45,163 nucleotides of DNA from Gemmatimonadota bacterium (GTDB taxonomy: Bacteria; Gemmatimonadota; Gemmatimonadetes; Gemmatimonadales; Gemmatimonadaceae), in contig JAGWRI010000008.1 of NCBI GenBank assembly GCA_028876525.1, positions 1 to 45,163 of the forward strand, in the 5' to 3' direction. Positions 31,100 to 38,952 of the stretch are shown one piece after another. The position numbers and the translations under genes are program-made. Position 1 is the stretch's first letter. Every line of letters begins with the position of its first letter. The notes below the pieces were generated by a model, which ran no database searches, had not been told where the DNA came from, and saw nothing but the letters and a program-made list of their open reading frames with translations.

Positions 31100-33613
31100 T
31101 TACGGAATCCGCTCCGTGCCGTGAATCGGCGTCGGGCGGCCCTCGTCGAACGGCCGCCCCTGGATGACGGCCGTGACCGACGCTTCCAGCCGCTCGAAGG
31201 TGAACGGCTTGGCGAGCATCGGCTGGCGCACGGTGCGGCGGCTCGAGGCGGTGACGACGTCGCCCGTGATGAACACGGTGCGGGTGGCCAGCCCGGGGCG
31301 TTCGAGGCGCAGCCAGTTGTGGAACGCGAACCCGTCCATGCCCGGCATGCGGATGTCGCAGACCACGGCGTCCACGTTGGTCTCGCGCAGGATCTCGAGG
31401 GCGGCCTCGCCGCTCGACGCGGTGATGACGGTGAACCCACGGGCCCGCGCGTACGCCGTCACGCCCCCGCAGATCGCGGGTTCGTCGTCCACGAACAGAA
31501 GCCGCGTGCCGGCGATCGGCGATCGCAGGACGAGCGGCGGCTCGGCCACGGCGCCGCCGGCGACGGTGGCCTCGGCGGCGGGGAGCGTGACGCGGAAGGT
31601 CGTGCCGCGCGGCGAGGTCTGGGCGATCTCGATGCGTCCCTCGTGCGCGGTCACGATGCCGTAGCTCACGCTGAGCCCGAGCCCCGTGCCCTCGCCCTCC
31701 TTCTTCGTGGTGAAGAAGGGCTCGAACACGCGGTTGCGGAGCTCGGCGGGAATGCCGGGCCCGGTGTCGGCGATCTCGAGCACGACCGTTCCGTCCGCCG
31801 AGCGGGTGGTGACGGTGAGCGCCCCGCCGGCCCCGCCGGCCCCGGCCATGGCCTGGGTGGCGTTGGTGACGAGGTTGAGGCAGACCTGCTGCAGCTGGCG
31901 GGCGTCGCCGATGACCGGCGCCAGGCCCTCCTCCAGCGACTGCTGGACGACGATGCGGCCGGAGGAGAGCTGGTAGGCGCGCATGCGCAGGGTGCGGGCC
32001 ACGACCATGTTGAGGTCCAGCGGCTCGTGCCGCGGCTCGGTGCGGCGGGCGAACGCGAGGAGGTCCTTCACCACCTGGCTGGCGCGCATCGTCTCCGACC
32101 GGATGACCTCGACCTGCTCGCGCAGCGCGCCGTCCAGGCGCTCGTCGCGCAGCAGGAGCTGGGCATAGGCGCTGATGCTGCTCAGCGGGTTGTTCACCTC
32201 GTGGGCCACGCCGGCCACGAGCTCCCCGACCGCGGCCAGCCGGTCGGACTGCATGAGGCGGACGCGCATGTCGCGCTCGGCGGTGACGTCGCGGGCCACG
32301 ACCAGCACCGTGGGCGGATCGGCCTCGGGAAGGAGGCTGGCGGCGAACGAGACGAGGCGCGACGGACCCCCGGCTTCGCGGCGGAACGAGATCTCGAGGC
32401 GCGCCGCGCGGCCGGCGAAGGTCGCGGCGAGCGCCTCGTCGATGCGGTCGCGGTCGTCGTCCACCACCAGCTCGCCGAACCGGCGGCCGACGAGGCGCAC
32501 GGTCTCGACGCCGAGCAGATCGGCCGCCGCGTCGTTGGCCTCGCGGATCCGCCCGCTGCGCAGCACGGTGAACACCGCGTCGGGCGCCGAGCGGAAGAGG
32601 GTGCGGAAGCGCCACTCCGCCTGCCGCAGCGTTTCGACCAGCTCGGCGTTCTCGAGGGCGACGTTGAGCAAGTCGCCCATCGAGTTGACGCGCGAGAGGG
32701 TGACCTCGGTGAACGGGTTCGTCTCGAGGCGGACGAGCATCACGGCGCCCACGCGCTCTCCGCGCCGCGAGATGGGGAGCACGGCCACGCTGTGCACCGT
32801 GCCCGTGGCCAGCCGGCGGAAGGGGAAGTCGGCGGACGGGTCGCCGTGCACGTCGTCGGCCACCCACGGCGTGCCGGAGCGGATGACGCGTCCCATCGCG
32901 CATTCGCCGGCCGGCACCTGCGCGCCGGCGAGGTTCACGAGCGCGCCGCGGGCCATCGAGACGCGCACCGTGGCGTCCTCGCCCATCAGCCCGATGGCGG
33001 CGCCGTCGGCCTGCGCGATGTCGCTCGCCGCGTCCACGAACCGCTCGAGCACGCGGGTGGGGTCGAGCTCGAGCGAGATCTGCTGGCCCAGGCGCCACAT
33101 GCGCTGGAGCACGCGCTGGGTGTCTTCCAGCTCCGCGGTGCGCACGGCGACGCTGGCCTCGAGGGTCGCGGCGAACGTGCGCTCGGCGACCACGCTCGTC
33201 TCCAGCGCCTCGGCGGCGCGCCGCTGGGCCACCTGCGCCGCCTGCGCGTACAGGGGGAGCAGGGTGTTGAGCGTGGCGACGAAGATCGCCTTCTCGGTGT
33301 CGCCCATCAGGTGCAGCGTCGCCGCGAGGCCGGAATGCGGGATCAGCAGCGCCAGGATCTCGGCCAGCGTGAGCAGCGCGGCGGCGGCGGCGAACCCGGC
33401 GAACAGGAGCCGCGGCAGGCGCCGCGTGCGCAGCGCGATGCCGCCGGCGGCCAGCGCGAAGATGCCCAGCGAGGCGACGAACGTCCCGTTGAGCAGCCGG
33501 TCGGAATGCTGCCACGACGCGGCGAGCAGCGCCCCCAGCGTGGCCAGGCAGGCCAGCTGGGACAGCGCGATGAACAGCTCGGTCCGTTGCGACAGCGGCG
33601 ACCAGCGCGCCAT
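31100..33613 (-). CDS. Hybrid sensor histidine kinase with GAF, PAS and receiver domains
   Basis: 837 residues. About four N-terminal transmembrane helices (12-120) form a 7TM-like or MASE-like sensor. A coiled coil (about 130-170), a GAF domain (about 175-325), a PAS domain (about 335-445), HisKA with phospho-acceptor His471 (VAHEVNNPLSS), and HATPase with N box (LVTNATQAM), G1 (DTGPGIP) and G2 (GTGLGLS) follow. A C-terminal receiver with acidic pair DD (709-710), Asp753 (CDIRMPG) and Lys802 (AKPF) completes it. Phosphate would pass from His471 to Asp753 and on to an unknown partner, as no separate response regulator is adjacent. It starts 39 nt after the Rieske oxygenase gene, so co-transcription is likely. 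Confidence 0.93.
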   Translation of the reverse strand: MARWSPLSQRTELFIALSQLACLATLGALLAASWQHSDRLLNGTFVASLGIFALAAGGIALRTRRLPRLLFAGFAAAAALLTLAEILALLIPHSGLAATLHLMGDTEKAIFVATLNTLLPLYAQAAQVAQRRAAEALETSVVAERTFAATLEASVAVRTAELEDTQRVLQRMWRLGQQISLELDPTRVLERFVDAASDIAQADGAAIGLMGEDATVRVSMARGALVNLAGAQVPAGECAMGRVIRSGTPWVADDVHGDPSADFPFRRLATGTVHSVAVLPISRRGERVGAVMLVRLETNPFTEVTLSRVNSMGDLLNVALENAELVETLRQAEWRFRTLFRSAPDAVFTVLRSGRIREANDAAADLLGVETVRLVGRRFGELVVDDDRDRIDEALAATFAGRAARLEISFRREAGGPSRLVSFAASLLPEADPPTVLVVARDVTAERDMRVRLMQSDRLAAVGELVAGVAHEVNNPLSSISAYAQLLLRDERLDGALREQVEVIRSETMRASQVVKDLLAFARRTEPRHEPLDLNMVVARTLRMRAYQLSSGRIVVQQSLEEGLAPVIGDARQLQQVCLNLVTNATQAMAGAGGAGGALTVTTRSADGTVVLEIADTGPGIPAELRNRVFEPFFTTKKEGEGTGLGLSVSYGIVTAHEGRIEIAQTSPRGTTFRVTLPAAEATVAGGAVAEPPLVLRSPIAGTRLLFVDDEPAICGGVTAYARARGFTVITASSGEAALEILRETNVDAVVCDIRMPGMDGFAFHNWLRLERPGLATRTVFITGDVVTASSRRTVRQPMLAKPFTFERLEASVTAVIQGRPFDEGRPTPIHGTERIP

Positions 33614-33652
33614 GGGAGACGGGACGGAGGAAGACCGACGCCCGACCCGGGG

Positions 33653-34744
33653 TCAGGTCAGGAATTCGTGGAGCAGGGAGTGGAAGTGATGCACGCCGTT
33701 CTCGCGCTTCGCGGAATACCGCCCCCGGTCATAGACGCGCGACCGCAGGTTGCGTTGCACGGCCTCGCAGATCGCGATGTCCTCGTCCTGGATCTCGTCG
33801 CTGAACGCCACCAGCCGGCTCCACCGCGCGTCGGCGGCGGGGTCGGCCGGCGGGTCCGTGGCGTACCACTCGAACACCACCTTCGTGCGGTCGGGCGCGA
33901 CCGGCAGCACCACGTTCGTCTGCATCTGCCCCATGTACACGTTGAGCATCACGTTGGGAAAGATCCAGACGTAGAACGCCTCGGGCACGTCGCCCGCGGC
34001 AGGCACGTACCGGCGGTCGCCCGCCGCCTGCGCCGCCGGCACCGGACGCATCGGTGCGTGCTGCAGCGAGTAGTAGCGGTGCGGCTCCACGCGGTAGTTG
34101 TCGTAGTCCAGCTCCCGGTGCAGCCCGGGGTGGACGACCGGCACGTGGTACCCCTCGAGGTAGTTGTCCACGTACACCTTCCAGTTGCACGCCAGGTCGT
34201 ATTCCTTGCGCATCACGTAGCGCATGGACTCGCAGTGGAAGGGCGCGACGCGGGCCGGAATGTCCTCGAGCACCTCGGCCAGCGGGGACGCCTTGCCGTC
34301 GAGGTTGGCGAACACGAGCGGCCCCCAGGCGTCCACGGCCACCGGACGCAGGCGCATCTCCTCGGGGCGGAACCCCTCGACGCCCTCCATCTCCGGGGCG
34401 CGGAGCAGCGCGCCGGAGAGCGAATAGGTCCATCCGTGATAGCGGCACTGCAGCGTCTGGCGGCGGCCGCACCCGTGGGCCACCGGGCCGGCGCGGTGCA
34501 GGCACACGTTGTGGAACCCGCGCAGCACGTCGCCGTCGCGCACGACGGCAATCGAGTCGTTGCCGACCTCGGCGGTGATGAAGTCGCCCGGCTGCGCCAG
34601 CTGCTCCCGCCGCCCCACCAGCTGCCAGGTGCCGGCGAAGATGCGCTCCCGCTCCAGCTCGAGGTACACCGGATCGTTGTACAGCCGCGCCGGGATCGTG
34701 GCGGCGCGGGTGATGTCGGGATCGAACGGGAAGACGAGGGGCAA
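33653..34744 (-). CDS. Rieske non-heme iron oxygenase alpha subunit (quaternary-amine type)
   Basis: 363 residues. The Rieske [2Fe-2S] ligands are Cys81/His83 (CLH) and Cys100/His103 (CRYH). The mononuclear iron site has Glu197-x2-His200-x4-His205 (DNYLEGYHVPVVH) and an Asp near the C-terminus (DEDIAICEAVQ). Glutamate instead of aspartate at the bridge position, with a Glu-x2-His pattern, points to the GbcA/CntA/choline-monooxygenase group that demethylates or hydroxylates trimethylammonium compounds. The substrate is inferred only from this. The reductase partner is not adjacent. Only a TTG (34744) is available as start, with no clear Shine-Dalgarno site; an interspersed repeat lies just upstream. 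Confidence 0.85.
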   Translation of the reverse strand: MPLVFPFDPDITRAATIPARLYNDPVYLELERERIFAGTWQLVGRREQLAQPGDFITAEVGNDSIAVVRDGDVLRGFHNVCLHRAGPVAHGCGRRQTLQCRYHGWTYSLSGALLRAPEMEGVEGFRPEEMRLRPVAVDAWGPLVFANLDGKASPLAEVLEDIPARVAPFHCESMRYVMRKEYDLACNWKVYVDNYLEGYHVPVVHPGLHRELDYDNYRVEPHRYYSLQHAPMRPVPAAQAAGDRRYVPAAGDVPEAFYVWIFPNVMLNVYMGQMQTNVVLPVAPDRTKVVFEWYATDPPADPAADARWSRLVAFSDEIQDEDIAICEAVQRNLRSRVYDRGRYSAKRENGVHHFHSLLHEFLT

Positions 34745-34786
34745 GGAGCGGTGGACGGGTGACGGTTCACCGTCGGCGGGCGACGG
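34745..34786. repeat. Interspersed intergenic repeat, copy 2
   Basis: The 42-nt spacer between lepB and the oxygenase gene contains GACGGTTCACCGT (34761-34773), identical to 42433-42445, with GGTGACGG and CGACGGTCAGCGG flanking words. Confidence 0.55.
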
Positions 34787-35656
34787 TCAGCGGATGACGT
34801 GGAAGAGGCGGCTCCACCGGATGTCGGTGACGAAGGGCAGCGGGCGGTCGCTGGTCTGGCCGTCGCAGTCGTTGAGGCCGCCCGGCCCGGGGCGGTAGGA
34901 GTAGTACACGAACAGCGGGCGCCCGCGGATGTTGGCGCGCGGCACGGTGCCCCAGTAGCGGCTGTCCTTGGAGCAGTACCGGTTGTCGCCCATCATGAAG
35001 TAGCGGCCCGGCGGGACGAGGAGCGGCCCCCAGTTGTCGTGCGTCGGCTCGGCGGGCGCCGAGCCGAAGCGCGTGCCGTGGAGCGCGATCGTGCTCTGCC
35101 AGGCGAACAGCGGGTCGGTGGCGTCGGGGGGCGACTGCGCCGGATCGCCGGTGTAGCCCAGCGCGCCGAACCCCTGCCGCTGCGCCACGCCGTCGACGTA
35201 GACCACGCCCTGGCGCATGTAGATCGTGTCGCCGGGCATGCCGATGAGGCGCTTGACGAGCACCGGCGTGGGGTCGTTGCCGCGCGCCGCCTCGTCGGCC
35301 TGGTACGGCGAGACGAACACGACCACGTCGCCGTGCCGCGGATTTGCGTACCCGGGCAGGTGGACGTCGGTGAACGGAACGGCGGGGCCGTAGACGGCCT
35401 TGTTGACGAACAGCCAGTCGCCCACGAGGAGCGTGGGGATCATGCTCCCCGATGGGATCTTGAACGCCTCGACGAAGAACGTGCGGATGACGAGGAAAAT
35501 GAGGAGCGCGCCGACGAGGGACTTGGCGTTCTCCCACAGGCGCGAGCGGCGCCGCGTCTTGGCCCCGCCCCCGCGCCGCACGTCGGCGACGACGTTGGTC
35601 GAGCGCGGAGACTTCGCAGGCTTGCGCGACTTGGCGGACTTGGCGGACTTGGCCAC
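34787..35656 (-). CDS. lepB: Signal peptidase I
   Basis: 289 residues. The enzyme removes signal peptides from exported proteins at the outer face of the inner membrane. After a Lys/Ser-rich cytoplasmic N-terminus (1-40, repeats of AKS) comes one transmembrane helix (about 44-63), then the catalytic Ser71 in IPSGSMIPTL, Lys135 in LVKRLIGMPGD, and GDNRYCSKDSRYWGTV (box E). The GTG at 35656 is the start; no good Shine-Dalgarno site is visible. The enzyme ends in LFHVIR. It is upstream of the Rieske oxygenase on the same strand. Confidence 0.95.
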   Translation of the reverse strand: MAKSAKSAKSRKPAKSPRSTNVVADVRRGGGAKTRRRSRLWENAKSLVGALLIFLVIRTFFVEAFKIPSGSMIPTLLVGDWLFVNKAVYGPAVPFTDVHLPGYANPRHGDVVVFVSPYQADEAARGNDPTPVLVKRLIGMPGDTIYMRQGVVYVDGVAQRQGFGALGYTGDPAQSPPDATDPLFAWQSTIALHGTRFGSAPAEPTHDNWGPLLVPPGRYFMMGDNRYCSKDSRYWGTVPRANIRGRPLFVYYSYRPGPGGLNDCDGQTSDRPLPFVTDIRWSRLFHVIR

Positions 35657-35801
35657 GCGGAACGGGGCGAGAGTGGAGACGGCGGCCCGCCCGCGGGCGG
35701 CGCCGGGTACGGGGAGAATCTACGACACCGTACGGCCCGCGGCACGGCGGGGGTTTCGCGGGCGCGGGGCGGGTCCGGGGGGAGGGAGGCAGAGACAACA
35801 A

Positions 35802-35825
35802 AGGGCGCGCCGTCGGGCGCGCCCT
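35802..35825 (-). terminator. Rho-independent terminator of the SWIB gene
   Basis: A 10-bp stem (AGGGCGCGCC / GGCGCGCCCT, 35802-35811 and 35816-35825) with a GTCG-side tetraloop. On the minus strand it is followed by a T-rich tract (TTTGTTGTCT). It lies 22 nt beyond the stop of the SWIB gene. Confidence 0.8.
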
Positions 35826-35847
35826 CGTTGCGTCACGGCGGAGCGTC

Positions 35848-36198
35848 TTACTTGACGTGCTTGTTGACGAGCTTGGTCATCTCGAACATCGAGACCCGAC
35901 CCTTGCCGGCGAACACCGCCTTGAGGTTGGCGTCGGCGTTGATCATCCGGCGCTCCTTGGCATCCTGCAGGCCGTGCTTCTTGATGTAGGCCCACAGCTT
36001 CTTGGTGAGCTCGGTGCGGGGGATCGCGGTCGACCCCACCACGGCGGCGAGCGTCGCATCGGGCTGCACGGGCTTCATGAACGCCGCATTGGGTTTCCGC
36101 TTCGACTTCTTCGCCGCCTTCTTCGCGGGCTTGCGGGCCTTCTTCACGCTCTTCTTGGCGGCCTTCTTCCCGCCCTTCTTGCCCTTTTTCGCAGCCAT
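35848..36198 (-). CDS. Histone-H1-like lysine-rich tail fused to SWIB/MDM2 domain
   Basis: 116 residues. The N-terminal 36 residues are almost pure Lys/Ala/Gly (KKGKKGGKKAAKK and similar), resembling bacterial histone-H1-like DNA-binding tails. The rest (about 40-116; PVQPDATLAAVVGSTAIPRTELTKKLWAYIKKHGLQD, INADANLKAVF, VSMFEMTKLVNKHVK) is a compact SWIB/MDM2 domain, the fold known from eukaryotic chromatin remodelling complexes and from chlamydial proteins. I infer a nucleoid-associated role. Excellent translation signals: AGGAG 7 nt before the ATG, and a promoter at 36264-36291. A strong terminator follows, so it is a highly expressed single gene. Confidence 0.92.
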   Translation of the reverse strand: MAAKKGKKGGKKAAKKSVKKARKPAKKAAKKSKRKPNAAFMKPVQPDATLAAVVGSTAIPRTELTKKLWAYIKKHGLQDAKERRMINADANLKAVFAGKGRVSMFEMTKLVNKHVK

Positions 36199-36263
36199 GT
36201 GGTCTCTCCTGGAATTGTGAAACCGGTGGTGTTCTCAGAGGGAACCGCAGTCCGTCGCGCGGA

Positions 36264-36291
36264 AAGGTAAAACAGTCCTCGACGGACGCAA
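36264..36291 (-). promoter_or_regulatory. Promoter of the SWIB gene
   Basis: Minus-strand TTGCGT (36286-36291), a 16-nt spacer, then TACCTT (36264-36269). The predicted leader is about 60 nt and ends in the AGGAG ribosome site. Confidence 0.5.
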
Positions 36292-36361
36292 TAGGAAGTT
36301 TGCGCGGTTTCCCCTCTGACGACGGCCCGGTTTCCCTCGGGCGGCGGCCCCGCGTTCGCCC

Positions 36362-37933
36362 TCAGCGCAGGTGCGTCGCCAGCCAGTCGGCGATCGCGCC
36401 GAGCACGGCGGGACGCACGGTGCGCGTGGGCAGCACGGGGTAGCGCGACGGGTCGCCCGACGAATCGGCCAGAAAGAGGTGATCGGTGGCCGGGAATTCG
36501 CGCACGGTAACGTCGCGGTCGCCCCCGGCGCGGAACGCCGCCGCCAGGGTGTCGGCCTGCTCCGGCGTCACCTGCTGGTCGGTTTCCCCCTGCACGATGA
36601 GCACCGGCACGCGCACCTTCCGCGCCGTGACCAGCGGGTCGTAGTCCATGAAGAACCGCAGCCAGCCGCTCTTCTCGGCCAGCGCCCGGGTCGCGCTGTC
36701 GCTCTCGGCCAGGGCGCGCGTCCGCTCGGCCGGCGAGAGGGATTTCGCGTTGTCCACGGCGTTCCGCTGCTGGTAGGCCAGGATGCGCCGCCCGGTGTAC
36801 GCCGGCCCCGCGAGCAGCACGATTCCCCGGAGCCGGGGATCGGTCGCGGCCACCATGGGCGCGATCATCCCGCCCTCGCTGTGCCCCACGAGGCCCAGCC
36901 GCGCGCCGTCGATCTCCGGCCGGGCGCGCAGGTACGCGAGCCCGGCGCGGATGTCGTTGGCGTAGTCGGCCGACGTGGCGTTCGCGGGCCCCGCGCTCGA
37001 GCCGTTCATGCCGCGGTCGTCCAGGCGCAGGGTGGCGATCCCGCGCCGCGCGAGCGTGTCGGCGATCTGCCAGAACGGGCGGTACCCCTCGACGATGCTG
37101 ATCCGTTCGTCGCGGTCCTCGGTGCCCGAGCCGGTGATCGTCACCACGGCCGGCACGCGCCCGCGGCGCGCCGCGGGCAGGGTGAGCGTCCCGGTGAGCG
37201 ACAGCCCCTCGGGGGTGTGCACCGTGACGTCCTGCGCGGTATAGGGCGCGCCCGGGGGCGCGCCGTAGTCAATGGGCTGCGACACGAGCGGGCGCGCCCC
37301 GGCCTCGCGGATCACCGTGACGTGCTGCACCGGAATCGTGGCGCCGAGCAGCGATCCGTCGGCGCCCACGGCGGCGCGGATGGCCGCGCCGCCGATGGTG
37401 ACCACCGCCGAGTCGGCGCCGGGCCAGCTCACCGTGGCGGGAACCGTCTGCCCGCCGGCCACCATGAACAGGGGCACGGTGTCGATCGTTCCGCCCATGG
37501 CGCGGGCGCGGAACAGCGCCTGCTCGATCATGGCGAACGACGGATTGATGTACGGGAGGGCGCCCGGGCGCGTGGCCAGATGCTCGGTGCGCGAGACGTT
37601 CCCGGCGATGACGACGGTGACCGAGTCGCGCGCGAAGGTGAGGTCGGCCGCCTGCAGGGGCTCCGCGGAGGGCTGGGCCAGGCGGAAGATCGAATTGTGC
37701 ATCGCCTGGACGCGGGCGTCGGGGGCGAGCGACATGCTGTAGGTCCAGCGCACGCCGGCGGACTTGTCCACCATGTCGACGTGCAGGAAGTCGCCCGAAC
37801 GCTGGACGACCTCGCTGGTGAGGGTGTCGCGGCCGAGGATCATGCGGAAGGTGTACGGTCCCCCGCCCTGGGCGCGGGCGCCGGCGGCGAAGGTCAGGAC
37901 GAGGCCGAGGGCGGCCGTGGATGCGCGGATCAT
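36362..37933 (-). CDS. Secreted alpha/beta-hydrolase
   Basis: 523 residues. A signal peptide (about 1-22, ending in AGARAQ) leads to a beta-rich N-terminal domain of about 200 residues with no recognised family. The hydrolase domain (about 235-523) begins with EGLSLTGTLTLPAARRG. The catalytic triad is Ser352 (VGHSEGGM), Asp452 (QGETDQQVTPE) and His485 (TDHLF). The oxyanion/turn sequence LDDRGMNGSS is typical of the dienelactone-hydrolase/prolyl-oligopeptidase-like group. Esterase or peptidase activity is probable; the substrate is unknown. The ATG at 37933 overlaps the sdpI stop, so it is the last gene of the sdpR-sdpI operon. Confidence 0.85.
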   Translation of the reverse strand: MIRASTAALGLVLTFAAGARAQGGGPYTFRMILGRDTLTSEVVQRSGDFLHVDMVDKSAGVRWTYSMSLAPDARVQAMHNSIFRLAQPSAEPLQAADLTFARDSVTVVIAGNVSRTEHLATRPGALPYINPSFAMIEQALFRARAMGGTIDTVPLFMVAGGQTVPATVSWPGADSAVVTIGGAAIRAAVGADGSLLGATIPVQHVTVIREAGARPLVSQPIDYGAPPGAPYTAQDVTVHTPEGLSLTGTLTLPAARRGRVPAVVTITGSGTEDRDERISIVEGYRPFWQIADTLARRGIATLRLDDRGMNGSSAGPANATSADYANDIRAGLAYLRARPEIDGARLGLVGHSEGGMIAPMVAATDPRLRGIVLLAGPAYTGRRILAYQQRNAVDNAKSLSPAERTRALAESDSATRALAEKSGWLRFFMDYDPLVTARKVRVPVLIVQGETDQQVTPEQADTLAAAFRAGGDRDVTVREFPATDHLFLADSSGDPSRYPVLPTRTVRPAVLGAIADWLATHLR

Positions 37934-38562
37934 GAGCGTTCGTTTCTCCAGGCGAAGTAGGAATACGCGACCGAGCCGAGCGAGGCGACGCCGATGGCGG
38001 CCATCATCACGCCGAACGACCAGCGGGCCGGCAGCAGCGCGGAGAGCACGGTCGCCACGCCGGCGCCGGTCATGAGGTAGCCGCCGATGCGATGCGTCTT
38101 GGCCCAGGCGACGTCGCTGGACAGCGTCCACGGGGTGCGGATGCCGAACCACCAGTTCGGCCGGGCGCGGGGGAGGACGTTGCCGAGGACGAGGAACATG
38201 GCGCCCATGACGAGCGGCATGAGGCGGTCGATGCGCACCGGCCAGCCGAGGGCGGCGCCGATGACGCCGAGGTGGATCGCCACGAGGAGCGTCACGACCG
38301 TGTCGACGACGAGGTCGTAGGTGCCCTGGAACTTGGCGTAGTTCTCGCGGCGCGGGTCGATGGTGGGCAGCCAGCGCATCATGCCCCAGATGACGAGCGC
38401 CATGATGGGCGCCATGAAGGCGCCGAAGGCGCGGCTGCCGTAGCCGTTGACGTGGCCGCTGGCGTCCCAGTGCACGGGCATGGGGTTGGGCAGCCGCCCG
38501 AACACCGCGATGGACAGCGCGAAGGCGGCCGCGATGACGACGGCCGGGTACCACTTACGCAT
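37930..38562 (-). CDS. SdpI-family membrane protein
   Basis: 210 residues with about six transmembrane helices. The N-terminal segment (VFGRLPNPMPVHWDASGHVNGYGSRAFGAFMAP) is the DUF1648 domain. The C-terminal half (NVLPRARPNWWFGIRTPWTLSSDVAWAKTHRIGGYLM) has the SdpI family signature, with conserved N-W/F-G-I/FRTPWTL and TH-R-G. In Bacillus, SdpI confers immunity to the SdpC toxin and sequesters the repressor SdpR. Here no sdpABC toxin genes are adjacent. The gene overlaps the ArsR-type regulator by 8 nt and the hydrolase by 4 nt. Confidence 0.9.
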   Translation of the reverse strand: MRKWYPAVVIAAAFALSIAVFGRLPNPMPVHWDASGHVNGYGSRAFGAFMAPIMALVIWGMMRWLPTIDPRRENYAKFQGTYDLVVDTVVTLLVAIHLGVIGAALGWPVRIDRLMPLVMGAMFLVLGNVLPRARPNWWFGIRTPWTLSSDVAWAKTHRIGGYLMTGAGVATVLSALLPARWSFGVMMAAIGVASLGSVAYSYFAWRNERS

Positions 38563-38845
38563 GCTTCCTCCCGGAACGGGAACTGGGGGTGGGGCGGATC
38601 CAGTCGAGCAGCTGTTCGACGACGTCGTTGAAGACGGTCGTGTTGAGCTCGTAGACGATCTGCTGCCCCTGGCGCTCGGACAGGATGAGCCCGGCGTCGC
38701 GGAGGACGCCGAGGTGGCGGGAGATCGTGGGCCAGGCGGTCTCGAACCGCTGGGCGATCTCTCCCGAGGTGCGGGGGCCCGTGCGGAGCAGCTTGAGGAT
38801 TTCGCGCCGTGTGGGGTCGGCGAGGGCTTTGAAGGCGGAGTCCAT
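38555..38845 (-). CDS. ArsR-family autorepressor (SdpR-like)
   Basis: 96 residues. A winged-helix DNA-binding domain of the ArsR/SmtB type: ALADPTRREILKLLRTGPRTSGEIAQRF, then the recognition helix TAWPTISRHLGVLRDAGLI, then the wing ERQGQQIVYELN. No metal-binding Cys/His cluster is visible, which fits the SdpR branch. It probably represses its own operon from the AT-rich region upstream (38846-38880). The ATG lies 7 nt after the -10 box, so its mRNA may be leaderless. The stop overlaps sdpI. Confidence 0.9.
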   Translation of the reverse strand: MDSAFKALADPTRREILKLLRTGPRTSGEIAQRFETAWPTISRHLGVLRDAGLILSERQGQQIVYELNTTVFNDVVEQLLDWIRPTPSSRSGRKHA

Positions 38846-38952
38846 GGCTTACAAAATAAGACAATTAGCTAAGCATGCAACTAATGGCGGCGGGACGGAC
38901 TGCCGAATGCCAGAGGGTCGCGCTCGGCGCTCTGGCGCGGTCGCGCCCGCCG
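38846..38952. promoter_or_regulatory. sdpR promoter/operator region
   Basis: 107 nt, the most AT-rich spot in this part of the window. On the minus strand TTGCAT (38875-38880), a 16-nt spacer and TATTTT (38853-38858) form a promoter. TTAGCTAA (38865-38872), a perfect 8-bp palindrome, lies between the boxes and is a candidate SdpR operator. The rest, up to the endonuclease stop at 38953, is GC-rich without visible signals. Confidence 0.5.
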
